DNA of 64,000 nt from Zygnema circumcarinatum (taxonomy: Eukaryota > Streptophyta > Zygnematophyceae > Zygnematales > Zygnemataceae). Below are positions 24,101 to 35,507 of the stretch, piece by piece; within the stretch, counting starts at the first letter, position 1, and every line of letters begins with the position of its first letter. Position numbers and translations under genes: made by a program. The stretch is from NCBI GenBank assembly GCA_037447605.1, contig CM074806.1:3763755-3827754 (forward strand), given 5' to 3'. Under the pieces are notes generated by a model that was not told the DNA's origin, searched no databases, and was given only the letters and a program-made list of their open reading frames with translations.

Positions 24101-25185
24101 TCTGTTTTGTGGAGTTCTTTTTGTAGTCACCAAATATGTCTCGTTACCTATTTATTTTTACTAAGAAAATGCCCAAGTCATGCTTCAGTCAGCTTCAGTA
24201 TCGACGTGGGATCGTGCTTTTCAGTTGTTCAATTTAAGGGCTGTGGAATTCTGGTTTCACCATGCAAGCCATTGGTTGTTCAGGGAGAGATGTTTATATG
24301 ACATGCTGTGGACTTTATTACGAAGCGAGTTTGAAATGAGCTAATGGAAGGCACTCGTGTGGGGGAGCGTGCTATATTTGGAGCAGGGAGGGGGCTAGGT
24401 TGGGGTTTGAGTCTCCTATTCTGGCCTCTTTTGAAGCCCTTTGGGATCGATACGAGAGATGTGAATGCAAAGGTAGAGATGGTGGAGCAGAGTATCCGGG
24501 ACCCCCCCAAACCTGGGGAAGAAACTGAACGCTACTTGCAGCGTGTGCAGCGAAGTGCTCGCTTCACTGGTAAGCCCTTCGTTTTGAGAGACTGAGTCAC
24601 CCACGAGCGAAGTGATCAAGTAATGCCCTCCTTTGTGGAGGACGACCTGTTCAAATGTAAATGCGCTTGTGTTGTGGTGTAACCAGTCCTCCTAGGCTTT
24701 CTTAGTTCAGAGCATGATGCGCGTACACGTTGCCTTAATACTCCATAATATAATCAACTCTTTTACAAAAAAAAAATCTGTGGCAAATGCTCCCAGGTGG
24801 TGTGCTTTTAGCGATTCTCTCAGTTGCGTCAAACTGTCTCGACAACTTCCTTCAGGGGTACTTGAAGGGTTCAAGCATTGGCTTCACCTCTATGCTAATC
24901 ATCGTAAGGATCTTTGCCCTTAACTTTGCAACCCAGCAGGTCGGGATGTGTGTGAGCCGTTAAATATATGACAGTGTGAAGTATTGGGAGTCATCCTTGT
25001 GCAGCCCCTTGTTTGCCAGCCAAGTATCGCCTTCCTAGTCTCGGTCTGAACCGGCTTTTGGAACTGGACGGGTCTATTCGCAGGTTGGTTCTGTAATTGC
25101 GATGAAGCGGACATACGAAGCTTATCAGCAGATGCCTCAGCTCGAGCAGATTATTGCGAAGTACAAGTTTGATCTTGGAGCATAA
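18161..25185 (+). CDS. SCY2: SecY-type preprotein translocase subunit, plastid (SCY2)
   Basis: Core channel subunit of the second plastid Sec system, which in Arabidopsis acts in the inner envelope. Fourteen exons: 18161-18500, 18996-19487, 20080-20171, 20405-20490, 20851-20940, 21553-21644, 22157-22240, 22373-22517, 23014-23127, 23437-23548, 23789-23849, 24459-24569, 24797-24903, 25084-25185, giving about 675 residues. The Ser/Arg-rich N-terminus looks like a plastid transit peptide. SecY landmarks in order: SRVGQCVLLPGFDRQL, GAIIYHWIGDRITEDGFG, GHGTTVLISCSIITAS, YVPFPLTPDGVAPVFYTYY, ANVPGKLSQYMVKIGARVRK, GSSIGFTSMLII. These match SCY2 rather than SCY1. Least certain are the exon 3 acceptor and the exon 11/12 junction, where the animo-acid spacing differs from Arabidopsis. 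The ATG at 18161 is the first in frame. Confidence 0.93.
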
Positions 25186-27255
25186 TCCTTAAGGTGCCAA
25201 CAAGGACAAGGCGACCTTTCATGCTGCCAACACTCTCTCTGTGATCTCCTTCTCCACTTAGTTTAATGAGAAATGAAGAGGGGAAAAGCTGTCTGCCCAG
25301 CCAAAAGCTGTCTGTGCCAATCAAGGCCGAGGCTTCCTGAAATTGGCACCGCAGGTCCAGCCTCGTGGAATACCCCCGAAAATGAACTGTTTCAATCCTT
25401 TCATGCACTCATTTGAGGTGCACCGCTGAGTGGTTTTTACCATGCTGAAGCCTGTCTATAGTCTATTCTATTCACAGCTGCAGCATAATCTGCAGAGCCA
25501 AATAGTGGCTCCGGAAAATAAGGGGCGAATTAAGCGAGGATAATTGTCGGAATCGGAGGTAGCTATGGGGCCACTTAGCTGAAAGGCGGGGAGTGGTGGA
25601 ATGTGGAGAGGAAGCGGGTGTAGCTGCTTGGCTTGAAGCCTCGAGCTGAGGGAGCCGGTCCTTGCAAGTGAGCTTGCGGCTTCGTATCATTCTTCCCAAG
25701 GTCAGAACCCTCATCCTACACAGATTTTCCCGGATCCAAAAGCGTCGGAAGGTCGTACAGTTATCCTTTTGATCGGTGTTGTGCTGCGTCTACTTAGGCT
25801 TTTCTGCTTTTGGATTCTTCAGTTTTCTCGTTACTCTAAACTGGCGACCAAAGCCAGAAAACCATTCTTTGTGTCTTCAGTCAGGCGCTTACTCTTCATG
25901 TTCTGGGCGGATGCATTCCATATTGTGCAGGCGACTGCGACAAAAGCAGGACAACTCGAAAATGGTCATTCTGCATTCTCACTTGGAATTCATCAACTTC
26001 ATAATGGATCAGCCATTATGACAAGTCTTTTTTTTTTTTTTTTTTGTTTTTCCTATTCCGAAAAAAATGGATGGTTTACAGTGATTGTAGTCTTCAGTTT
26101 TTGACGAGTCCTAAAGTGAAAACTGAATGTGGTATGCTTTTGGCGAAGGGTATCGCCTTTTTCCATGCTCCATCTTTGAGTGTTTCACGAGGCGGGTCGT
26201 ACGTGCCCTTATGTAAAATAATTACACCTCACGTAAGAAACCTACTTGACGAGTGATAGATGTCGTATGGAGCTCCAACTGCGTCTTATAGTTCGAACAC
26301 ATAACTGCAGCGAGCAGTCACAAAGTCACGAGATTCAACCGACGGCAACAACGTTTTTTGTGCTGTGCTGATTACATGTCAGCATTTCAAAAAAAACCTG
26401 CCGACGTATGGTTTTCGAAGTTACACGAGCACTTCAAAAGTCGTGATTAGTATAAGAATACGCGTTCCGTCCCGATTCCATAATTGACGCGTTACTTAAA
26501 GCGTAAGGTGGAAACATATTTTTTAAATGCTGCAAGCACGGTTCCATCAGCGTGAAGATTTCTCCCTCCCCGTGGCTCTGTTTTCCAAGGCAGCGGAGAA
26601 ACTCTGGTTCCATATCCTTCGCGCCATCTCAACTTCGTAGGAAACAGGCGACCCTTCTCTTTCCTCACTGACGGCTCGTCCCTCGAAACCAATATCAATT
26701 CTGGTCCCAATTTTTGTCTGCAATTATCCACATTGGAAAACTCGATATGGAATTTACGGTTCCCTTCAGTACGAGATCGAAAAATCATCACAAATTGTCA
26801 TCAATGGAGACATCAATCCGCATGGTGCTGGCACAGACCGACTAGGCACGATCATAACAACGACAGAGATCACATTTTTCTCCATTATCGCTTATAGCGT
26901 GAAGGCAATTTACATTAAAGTATTGAGACCCGCGATAAGCTTTTGCGGTCGCGGGACCGCCTAGAGAAAGTGACTTCAGCGACTTAACATCGACGTGAGC
27001 GCGGGGCTTATATGTGCCCCACTTATTTTGAAAGAAAATGGGAAAAAAAAAATATTGAAAAGCTTGGGCACTTGGCTGCCCCAGAAAGCGCCTTGTGGCT
27101 GCTTCCTTTCGTCAATCGACCCACCTTCAAAAGCATCACCTTTACAAAGTATAGCGTATGTCTACTCCATGCATTGGAACATGCCTCCCTCATAAATTAA
27201 TTATACTTCTCCTCCTCCCACCGCTCCCTCTCCCTCCCTCCCTCTCCCTCCCTCC
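25186..27255. other. Intergenic, no gene seen
   Basis: This is the 3' flank shared by SCY2 and gene A, which converge here. It holds an 18-nt T run at about 26028-26045, a short palindrome GCGGTCGCGGGACCGC near 26945, and CCCTCC simple sequence at 27226-27257. Open frames on either strand are short and lack recognisable motifs or paired splice signals. Confidence 0.6.
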
Positions 27256-28191
27256 CTACACCGGTGTCCGCACCCCCTTGAGCCGCGGCGTGTCGCCGAG
27301 CAGCCCCGCCATCCACGCCCACATGGAGGAGGGCCGCCCCTCGCCCGCCTTGGAGGAGGAGAAAGACTGCCGCCATGGCTCGGAAGCTTCGGAGCTTTCT
27401 TCGAGCTCCGCCGCCTCCTCCGCCAGCAGCAGCGCCTCCTCCTGCAGCCGCAGGGCCGCCAGGACCTGCTCCGCCTGCATCACTCCCCACGCCGCCTCCT
27501 TCACACGTGCGCGTGCAGCTTCCATCCTCAGCTCGTCACAGGCAACCTCCGCATCTGCACATTCGACAATTAGAAACCAAAAGGTTAAGTGACAGTTGAG
27601 GAAATTTCAATATGCGGAAAAGAAATTTGCAAACTTACTAGCCTCCCCTCCCCCTCTCCCCACGCCCGAGAGAGAGCGGCACTCACCATGGCAGATCGCA
27701 CGTGCGGGCAAGCTCATGGTCCTCGAAAGGCCCCTTCGGGGAAGCTGCACATCCGCGTATCCTGCGGAGGCGGTCCGCAGCAAGCAGCTCTGCCTTCCCC
27801 CATCCTCCCGCCATGGCTGGCACTCCTCCTTCTCTTCCTCCAACCTCCCTACTGCCTCCTCGCTCCTCCTCTCGTAGAACCTTTGCCAGCCATCCTCCTC
27901 TCCTTCGTCGTCCGAGCCGCTTCCCATCCCCCCATCATCCCCAAGCCTCCTGAGCATGTCCCAGTCCTCCACAAAGCCCACGGGATCCATCACCCTCCAC
28001 TCCTCCTCCGACCATCCCTCTACGCCGAACCTCTCCTCGGTCACGTCGGCCATGTCCGCCTCCTGCCCCTCTGCCGAGCGCGCCTCCGGGAAGTCGAACA
28101 CGTTGGTAGGAGAGGTGGGCGGGGAGAAGTGCCGGTAGCAGGCTCCGGCAGCCGCCTTGACCTCTGCGAGCTCTCCTCCGCGGCAGTCCAT
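27256..28191 (-). CDS. Gene A: uncharacterised two-exon protein, cluster member 1
   Basis: I do not recognise this family. Exons 28191-27687 and 27554-27256 join in phase 1 to give 267 residues. The start has a strong context (gccgccATGG). Exon 1 carries SPTNVFDFP (about residues 27-35), an acidic middle, RTASAGYAD and RTMSLPARA. Exon 2 opens DAEVACDEL and continues EAARARVKEAAWGVM and AEQVLAALRLQEE, a predicted amphipathic helix. The same motifs in the same order and the same intron position and phase occur in genes B and C, which supports this strand over the long open frame on the opposite one. RTxSxG and R-x-x-SLP resemble basophilic kinase sites or 14-3-3 sites. There is no signal peptide or membrane segment. 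Function unknown. Confidence 0.75.
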
Positions 28192-29910
28192 GGCGGCCCG
28201 TACTGCTACAGCTGCGCAGAGGCTCCGCTCAGTACAGCGCTTGGCTGGAAGTCCGCTTGGCCCTCAGGCTCCCCCTATATCTATGTATATATGTATGCTT
28301 GCATGTACGTACGGGATGTACGTATGTATGGTTCAGGCATGGGGGGAAGGGCAAGGATTCGGGGCAGGGGGGATGCACCGGGACCTGGGGTGCCAGGGGG
28401 GCGGGAGCCGCGTCAGGGACGGATTGAGCTGACGAGGATGGTGGGATTGGACCAATGAGAGGCGCCATAAAGATAGGCTTTGGATTGCATCGGCAAGGGG
28501 AGGGGGGAGGTGGAGATTTGGAGGAGGATTTTCAGGGGATCTGGTTGGTCCATTAAATGAAGGAGGATCTAAAAGATTTGAAACGAATCTAATAATTTGG
28601 CGTATCCTGGGTTTGGTGGGGGACAGTGCCACATTTGGCGAATAGTGTGGCAGAGAAAGGTATGAACACGTCGGACAGATCTGATACTGCTCAATAATGT
28701 CGGTGCCAAACACTGTGAAAGGATCGCGGGACAACATGCCAGGGTGGCGACAATGCTGTACGGAGATATCATTGACTGCCATACGCAAATAACTTACTAA
28801 GATATCAGTACTAGTACAATTGCACGATTTTGAAGTTACATGAGCTAACAATAAATGTACTGAATTCAAAAACAAACCTTGCCAGCACAAATCGTCTGCA
28901 ACTCTTTCAAGATCGAGAGGTCTAATTAACAATAACCGTCGAGATACACAGCACGCCAAGCGACGACAAAGCTAAGTATCCGCCTCGGAACGATCGCCGC
29001 TCCGCGAATCTTTTCCCGCTCCGCCATTGGCTGCACAGGCCAAGGAGGATGGGCCGTACACTTCGTACAGTTTCCGTCCGCCTTCTGATGACGGGAGCGG
29101 ACGGACTCTGACCGAAACGGTTACGAGGAGAGCGCTGATTGGCGGACGCGGTGCCACAGTCACTGTACGGACATGTTTCGTACAATAAGCTCAGACAGTG
29201 TACGGCCCATTGATCCGCGTGTTCGCTCTGACGTGCTTGTGACCGTACAGATATTTGTCCGGAGGTGCCGTACAGAACAGCGCCGTGTCAAGATCTTGTC
29301 TCGTCCACAAACGAAAAATCCAAACGGGGGGAATCCGGGCGGCGCAGACCGCACAGAGGCTCACCCCCGTCCGTCGCTGTCCGTCACTGTCCGTCGGCGG
29401 CACCTGCTCACGAGTCACGACAGAAACGCCAAAATCTGCCGCCCGGCCGCAACTGGGCCGCCCTGAAGCCGACCAGTTCTAACCTGGCGGACACGTGACC
29501 GAACCTGATTGGCCCTGTGCCAAACTTTTGTCTGTTCGCACAGGCCAAGACTCCATGTCAGCATGCCCCTTGCCTTTGCTGACGTGGTGAACTCCGACTC
29601 CTCCAATCAGAGCGCCGAACAACCCTCCAAATGTTCCCGTTCCAGAGAGCGTGATGACGTGGCAGCAGAGCGCCCCTGCCATGATGGCGCGCAGGTGGCG
29701 CCGTATCATTCGCCGCGCGCCCATTGGCCCGCGTCCCCCTTGCCGCCATGCCGCCGGCTTTAAAGAAAACCGCCTCTTCTCGGAGGGAGGGAGGGAGAGA
29801 GAGAGGGAGAGGGAGAGGAGGAGAGAGAGGGAGGTAGCAGAAGCGGAGGCAGGAATACAAACAGTTTCTAAGGAAACAAAGATTAAAATTTGGGATAAGG
29901 AAGGAGCAGA
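28192..29910. promoter_or_regulatory. Divergent promoter region of genes A and B, CGTACG-rich island
   Basis: Between 29054 and 29275 the core CGTAC or GTACG occurs seven times (mostly as CCGTACA or TGTACGG), where less than one is expected by chance. A G-box (GACACGTGAC) lies at about 29490. Near gene A there is a TA/TG-rich low-complexity stretch at 28275-28330. Purine-rich GAGAGG repeats at 29782-29835 precede gene B and may be in its leader. No gene between A and B is supported. Confidence 0.5.
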
Positions 29911-30885
29911 ATGAAGGGCGCGCGGGCAGCCATGGAGGGGGGAGGCGAGTGCGTGCTCGGGGGAGGGGACGGTGCAGAGATACTGGGGAGCAGCGCTTCC
30001 AGAGGGCTTCCGTGCTTGAAGACGCCGCGGAGTGAGAGGGAGGCCGAGGGGGGCGATGCGAACTCCCCCTCGACTCCCTTCGACTTCCCCGACGGCGGCG
30101 AGGAGGACCGCGGCGCGGAGAAGGGGAAGGGCGGGCGGTGCTCTGCGCCGGGGTCGCCTCTGAATGGGAGGCGGCAGGACATGGCGGGGGGGGGAGGAGG
30201 GGGGGGGAGGGCGAGGAGGGAGGGGAGGGGCGGGGAAGAGGACAGTGGGAGCTTTGGGGGCGACGAGCAGGCCTTCGCCGCAAGGCGGCTCGACCGCTCG
30301 GCGAGCCTGCCGATGCATCTCGTGTGGAAAGGTGAGGGAGGTCCTGCATTAGGCTAAGCTCGAATTATAGAAACGGCGGCATTTTATGATGCGGAGCACG
30401 CTAAAGCGCAGGCTACAGAGAACAATGCTGACTTGTTCAGACATGCTTGTGCTTCTCCAAGTCGATTATCTCCTTTTCGCTGTTTTTTTTTTTGTTGTTG
30501 TACGGTATTGGAGCAGGTCGACGTTGGTGCTGTTCCTAGATCTGACCTTTGCCTTCTCGTTCTCACGGCAGATGCCGAGGCGGCCTGCGATGAGCTGACG
30601 ATGGAGGCCGCGCGGATGCGCGTAAAGCACGCCGCGTGGCGCGTGATGGAGGCGGAGCAGGCCGTGGCGGCGCTGACGGGCTCCTTCCGGCGGAGCCAAA
30701 CCATGAGGACGGGCGGCGGCCGGCAGGGGGCGGACCCCCCTCGCCAGTCGCGATCGTTCCTTCCGGCTATACGGTCGTGGCGCACACTGTGGGCAGCCAT
30801 AGCCGGACCACGAAGCAGCAGCAGCAGCAGCAGAAGCAGCAGCAAAACGGGTTCAGATGAGGCAAAAGCGGCAAGGAGGGGATAA
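29911..30885 (+). CDS. Gene B: uncharacterised two-exon protein, cluster member 2
   Basis: Exons 29911-30331 and 30572-30885 join in phase 1 to give 244 residues; the ATG at 29932 has a better context and would give 237. Exon 1 is Gly/Glu-rich with SPSTPFDFPDGG and, at its end, RSASLPMHL. Exon 2 opens DAEAACDEL and continues EAARMRVKHAAW and VMEAEQAVAAL. A C-terminal block, RSWRTLWAA, is followed by a serine run encoded by AGC repeats. It lacks the RTASxG(Y/F)AD block of A and C. A 21-bp-stem inverted repeat follows 10 nt after the stop codon. Same family as A and C; function unknown. Confidence 0.75.
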
Positions 30886-30895
30886 GCTTTGTTCA

Positions 30896-30944
30896 GCGGA
30901 GGAGGACTTCATCCTCGGCGGCGGAGGATGAAGTCCTCCGCCGC
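30896..30944 (+). repeat. Inverted repeat (hairpin) in gene B 3' region
   Basis: The arms 30896-30916 and 30924-30944 pair over 21 bp with one mismatch around a 7-nt loop. The core is GGAGGACTTCATCCTC against its complement. It starts 10 nt after the gene B stop codon, so it should be in the 3' UTR. Confidence 0.85.
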
Positions 30945-32356
30945 TTCATTCGAGGTTAGCAATAATGAGACTTGCGATGGGATCCTGTTCAACACATCCG
31001 CTGAACAGAGCAGGTCACATCTGCACCTGCTTCTGTAGCAAGTGCGGGTCATTCGCTTATTCCAGGTGCTTACTTCGGGTTATGGAGGTCCGGAGCGAAG
31101 TTGACTGGCGACATCAAGATAAGGCTTGCAACCGTTGGTTGCACCGCGGCAGTTTATTTCATGGATTCAACATTTGAATCAGGAGCAGTGATCGTTTATT
31201 CCTTTAGATGGATGGGCGAGAAAAGGATCTTAAGACAAGGCACTTTTAGGATGGCAGCCCTCGATTCAAATGTTTGAAGTTCAGCGATACAACTCTCACT
31301 AGTCTTGTTACATCTGAATAGACGGCTCTCTGGCGGAAACCTGCCTAGGAACGCCTTTTTGTTTGGTGTTGCTTTGTGAAAGTAGTTTGACTACTACTGT
31401 AAATAAACTGATTGGTAATATTTAAGAACGTTGGTTTTGTTTTTCTTTCTTTGTTTTTCTTTTCTTATCCTTCGCTTCTGTCCCAGTGATGCTTTGCATT
31501 TGCTCACAGGCAACTGGAACAGCGATATTCGAAATGCAGGCGGAGTTTCGCCCTTGCACGCAGCAACCATTATTGACGGCAGGATGAAGAAACAGTCTGA
31601 TGTGCATCCAAACATTCAAGCCTCTTCGGCATTCGAGATATTGGTTTACAACTACACGTCATTCAGCGTCACAAAACACTCCCATGCGCATGCGTGCGAC
31701 ATGACATGCCATGATATGACATGACATGACATCTGGGCACAAATGACTTAAAAGCATGAGCGACAACAATGGAACTTTCAACAAAGCAAGACACCGAGTC
31801 AGAGAGAGAAGCCTTCCTTGGTTATTTCTCATTCCCTACAGCTCTACTACCCATCGCTACCTGCTCAGTTTACACATACCCGCGCTGGAAATGGCCGCCA
31901 TGACTCATGGCAGAACCGTCCGAGGTCCGACGCATCTAACAGCAGACTTGTTCCCTTGCTACACCTACAGCGAGAAGAGAATTTCCTCGTAGACGGGGTT
32001 GAATTTACAAATGTAGAATAAAATTAATGAAAGTATGAATAGCACGAATGATTGAATGGGCTAATTTTCCTTCTCCTTACTCCAATCTCCCGTCAATGTA
32101 CACACACGCACGCGCTTCCGACCATCTTCATCATCACTTATCTCACCACTCCTCGTTCATGGCTCTCCACGAGCCTCCTCGACCGTGTAAAAACAAACCC
32201 CCCCTCCCCCCCCCCAACGATGGCGCCAATGATCAAAACTTCCCCCCTCCCTCCATTCCCCCTCCCTCCATTCCCCCCTCCCTCCCTCCCTCCCCCCTCC
32301 CTCCCTCCCTCCCTCCCTCCCTTCCTCCCTCCCTGAGGGCAGCAGCCGCGCTCCCT
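30945..32356. other. Intergenic between convergent genes B and C
   Basis: No gene seen. It includes an ACATG-type short tandem repeat at about 31704-31731 and a CCCTCC/CCTCCC polypyrimidine tract at about 32245-32335, which lies just past the gene C stop codon. Confidence 0.6.
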
Positions 32357-33219
32357 TCAGGCAATTGGCGTCTGCAGGTCGAGCCCCTCCCTCTCCTTCG
32401 CGGTCGCGTTCCAGAAGGATCGCAGGCACTTGGCGGCGTCCGAGAGCGTCCTCGCGGGCTTGCGCCGCGGCCCCCGCGGAGTGCCGCCCCCCGGCCCGCC
32501 CTCGGGGAGGAGGCGCCGCGGGGAGGACCGCTCCTCCTCCTGCAGCCGCATGGCGGCCACGACCTGCTCCGCCTCCATCACCTGCCACGCCGCGTGCTTC
32601 ACCCGGATGCGCGCAGCCTCCACCTCGTCCTCGTCGCATGTCGCCCCAAAATCTGCACACCATGAATGCACACATTCGCGTCAGACAGAACTCGCCGCCA
32701 TCTGCGTTACACAAGCAGCCATCGTTAAAAGCACGCAGAGGGGGGTGGACATTCTCTCTCACTACCTTCGTTTCCGAGAGACACGGGGAGGCTGGAGGAG
32801 CGGAGCAGGCTCGGCTCGTCCGCAATGATGAGAGGCGGCGGCGCAGACCACGTCCGCGGAGAGCTCGGGCGGCGCTGCGGCCTGTCCGCCATGGCGAGGA
32901 CCTCCAGCCGCCGCTCCGCGCCCTTGCCCGTGAACGAGTCCGCGAACCCCATGGAGGCCGTGCGCGCGGGGCGCACCTCCTTCTCCTCGTCGGCTGCGGA
33001 GGCCTTTGCGCCCTTCAGCATCCACTCCTGCCACGCGGCCGCCTTCTCGTCGAGGGAGACCTCTGCGTGGCTGCTATTGCCATGGCTGCCATTGCTGCTG
33101 TCGGGGAAGTCGAACACAGTGCTCGGCGAGTTCTGCGGACTGCTCGTCGCGACCTCGACCTCGTCCTCATCCCACTTGGGCCGCTCCGCCGCAAAGTGGT
33201 CGAAGTCGATCAGTGCCAT
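32357..33219 (-). CDS. Gene C: uncharacterised two-exon protein, cluster member 3
   Basis: Exons 33219-32766 and 32652-32357 join in phase 1 to give 249 residues. Exon 1 begins MALIDFDHF and carries NSPSTVFDFP, RTASMGFADSF and RSSSLPVSLG. Exon 2 opens DFGATCDED and continues EAARIRVKHAAWQVM and AEQVVAAMRLQEE, then ARTLSDAAKCLRSFW. Among the three it is the only member with all exon-1 motifs clearly conserved, so it may be closest to the ancestral form. Alternating orientation of the cluster points to local inverted duplication. No known domain recognised; the exon-2 block is predicted helical. Confidence 0.78.
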
Positions 33220-35370
33220 AGCAGCGACCCGGAATTCCCCGCCCGCTCAAACCCTATATGCCTGCTGCAGCCTTCTGCGGCTATGGCTGCCGGGCCCTGC
33301 GCGGGAAGGAGGGAGGGTGGCAGGGAGGGAGGGCCTTTGACTGGGCGCGGGCGGGGGGCGGGCGCGGCCCTTAAAGCGCCCTGCGGGTCCTGCGGGCCGC
33401 GCGCGGGCAGCGGCTGAAACATTTAGGGCTGCCCGCCGGAACGGCGCCATACATGCGCGGGCGGAGGGGCGCCACGTGGCGAGCTGACCGGCTGGCAAGT
33501 AGCGGCGGACGGAAGACGACAGAAAACGAAAAAGGACGACGAGGGACTGACAAGGAACGGTCCGTACATTGTGCCAGGCTGTCGAAAGGAATGGCGGCGG
33601 TAGATTTTTGTCGCAATGGGAAGAGGATCTGGGGAGGGAAGCGTGCGCGGCGGAATGGGACACGTGGCGGCACGAAGGGGGTGGAGCTAGATCCGAAGTA
33701 CGAACTGATTCTGTAATTATATGGACAGTGTACGAACGGGCCTCGATACGGAGAGTGAAAATCGGCGATTGGCGAGAGTACGTTTTGTCGCGGAGCGGGA
33801 CAATTGTCCGCATCGTACGGTTCGCTCAGGGGGATTGTACGTCAGAAAACGACGGGCGGATGATTGCTGGAAATCAGCGGCGCGCGGATCTGAGAGAGAG
33901 CAGAAAACGGACACGCAGAAAAATGATGATGTAAAACGACAAGGCGGGGGATGGTTTTGGCCCATTAGGCCGACCGTATCGGAAACCAATGGGAGTACGC
34001 CACGTTGGACAACTTTGCCGCCCGCAGACCCGCAGGCAGTAAAGCTTGTTGGCATTTTCGAACCGTCCGGTCTTGCGCCAGCTCGCGCAGACGCGGCCAC
34101 GTGCGCATGCCAGCTGTGTGCGAGCCGCGCGCGGTTACAGGCCGCGCGTGGGCGAGGGTCAACCGCGCGGCGCGCACTTGCAGGACACGTGGCGCACATA
34201 AAACGGAGCAGTGTGGTTGAAAGCGCACGTCGCGTGGTTTGGTTGCACCGATCACAGCTGGAGGGTTTACGGCGCGCCACATGGCAGCGCGGGGAGGAGG
34301 CGCTCGTGGCGGACGCGTGGCGGCGCAATGATCGCGGCGCCACTCGCGCCTCGCGGTGAGTGCCGACATTTCACGCTGCGCCGACACCACCGACACGCTC
34401 TGCCGACATTTGCGCTGCCGACACCGTCCTCCACTTCTCGCGGAGCTCCCCGAGAGCCGCCGTCGAGCCGACACACTGTATCGTATCGTACCGTACCGTA
34501 TCATACCGTACCGTATCGCGGCCATCTGCGCACCTGGGAATGCACCGCTCTGTCCGTCCGTCGAGCGCGGATGGTCCCCCCGGAGGAGGGGCGGGCCGGC
34601 GCGAGTCTCGCGACCCATTGGATGACACAGTTGGCCGGCAATGCTTGGCAATTTCTTCCATGCCAAGATGCAAATAGATATTGGAATGGTTGGCAACCAT
34701 TAGTGTATGCTGCCAGTAACTACGCCAGGTTACGACCACTGGCAGTTGTTGATTCGATCGACGCTAGTGGCTTGGTTGCCAACCATAGAATCCAGTTGCA
34801 ACCATTGGCAATTGTTTGCAACCATTGCATTCAACCAGTTGCATTGGTCGATTGACGCGCGAACCAATGTCCCCACCCATCCCATGGTCCCCCGCTTCCA
34901 GTTCGCCTCAAAAACCTTTGGACCCGTCGGCCGGCGAACAATCCCCCGTGCCCAATAATGGCGCGCCTCCACCCTCGCTCTTGTCGCCACCTGTTCCGCG
35001 CCGACGCGGAGCGTCAGCACCGGTACGCCGACCAATCAGGAGCCACCGGCCATTTTTGTCGTTTTATATATGAGTAACCGTATTCGTCATATCGCCAGCA
35101 TAGCGGATGCGACCGACACGACCGACGCGCCGTTTACTGCCGACCGGTGGGATTGCCGGGCACTGCGGTATCGAGGCAGCGGCCGGCAAACTCTGTCGGA
35201 AATGTCCGATACACAGGCGATGTGACGATATTTTCGATATGCAAACCGTCAGCAGTCAAGCCCTGAACGTACGGATCGTCCGTTTCCTTGCGTACGGGGA
35301 TAATCGGTGGTTCCTGATTGGTTGTCGTATCCTTGCTTACGTCATGATGTTAAGGTCCTCTCCGTCGTGA
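33220..35370. promoter_or_regulatory. Gene C upstream region: CGTAC-rich island and G-boxes
   Basis: CGTAC or GTACG cores at about 33560, 33698, 33728, 33777, 33814, 33836, 35273 and 35293, and a CGTACCGTACCG tandem at 34479-34519. G-boxes at about 33472, 33661, 34099 and 34187, three of them extended to CACGTGGC or GCCACGTG. A degenerate AACCATTGG(C/A)A repeat spans 34620-34855. Long open frames here are GC-driven and overlap on both strands, and I do not accept them as genes. Confidence 0.45.
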
Positions 35371-35415
35371 TGTCACGTGGTCCAATGTTTCTATGGAGCA
35401 TGAGAGGGAGGGTTT

Positions 35416-35507
35416 GACATTGGTCTCGCGACGATGGCGATGTCATGAATGGTGCATGCATGCTCAACAACAACATGGGGAGCCACGAGGAGCCGGTCGC
35501 AAAGGTA
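35416..35507 (+). repeat. Dispersed repeat copy (same family as 15473 and 41592)
   Basis: It matches the family blocks CATTGGTCTCGCGACGATGG, GTGCATGCATG, GGGGAGCCACGAGGAGC and GGTCGCAAAGG. It is less similar than the 15473 and 41592 copies are to each other. Confidence 0.65.

Noticed and set aside
26935-26970. Possible tRNA or small hairpin RNA around GCGGTCGCGGGACCGC
   Set aside because: It has one short stem only; no D-, anticodon- or T-arm pattern can be built.
27589-28458. 289-codon open frame on the + strand
   Set aside because: It lies antisense to gene A. The minus-strand reading has conserved motifs and intron phase shared with B and C; this frame is Pro/Leu-rich and unlike anything known.
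28333-28959. 208-codon open frame on the - strand between genes A and B
   Set aside because: No similarity to the cluster family or any family I know, and it lies in the upstream region of gene A.
32365-33417. 350-codon open frame on the + strand
   Set aside because: Antisense to gene C, Arg/Ala/Pro-rich from GC content, and it reads through the gene C intron.
33247-34696. Several 190-240-codon open frames on both strands
   Set aside because: Mutually overlapping, composition-driven frames in the CGTAC-rich upstream DNA; no motifs or splice logic.
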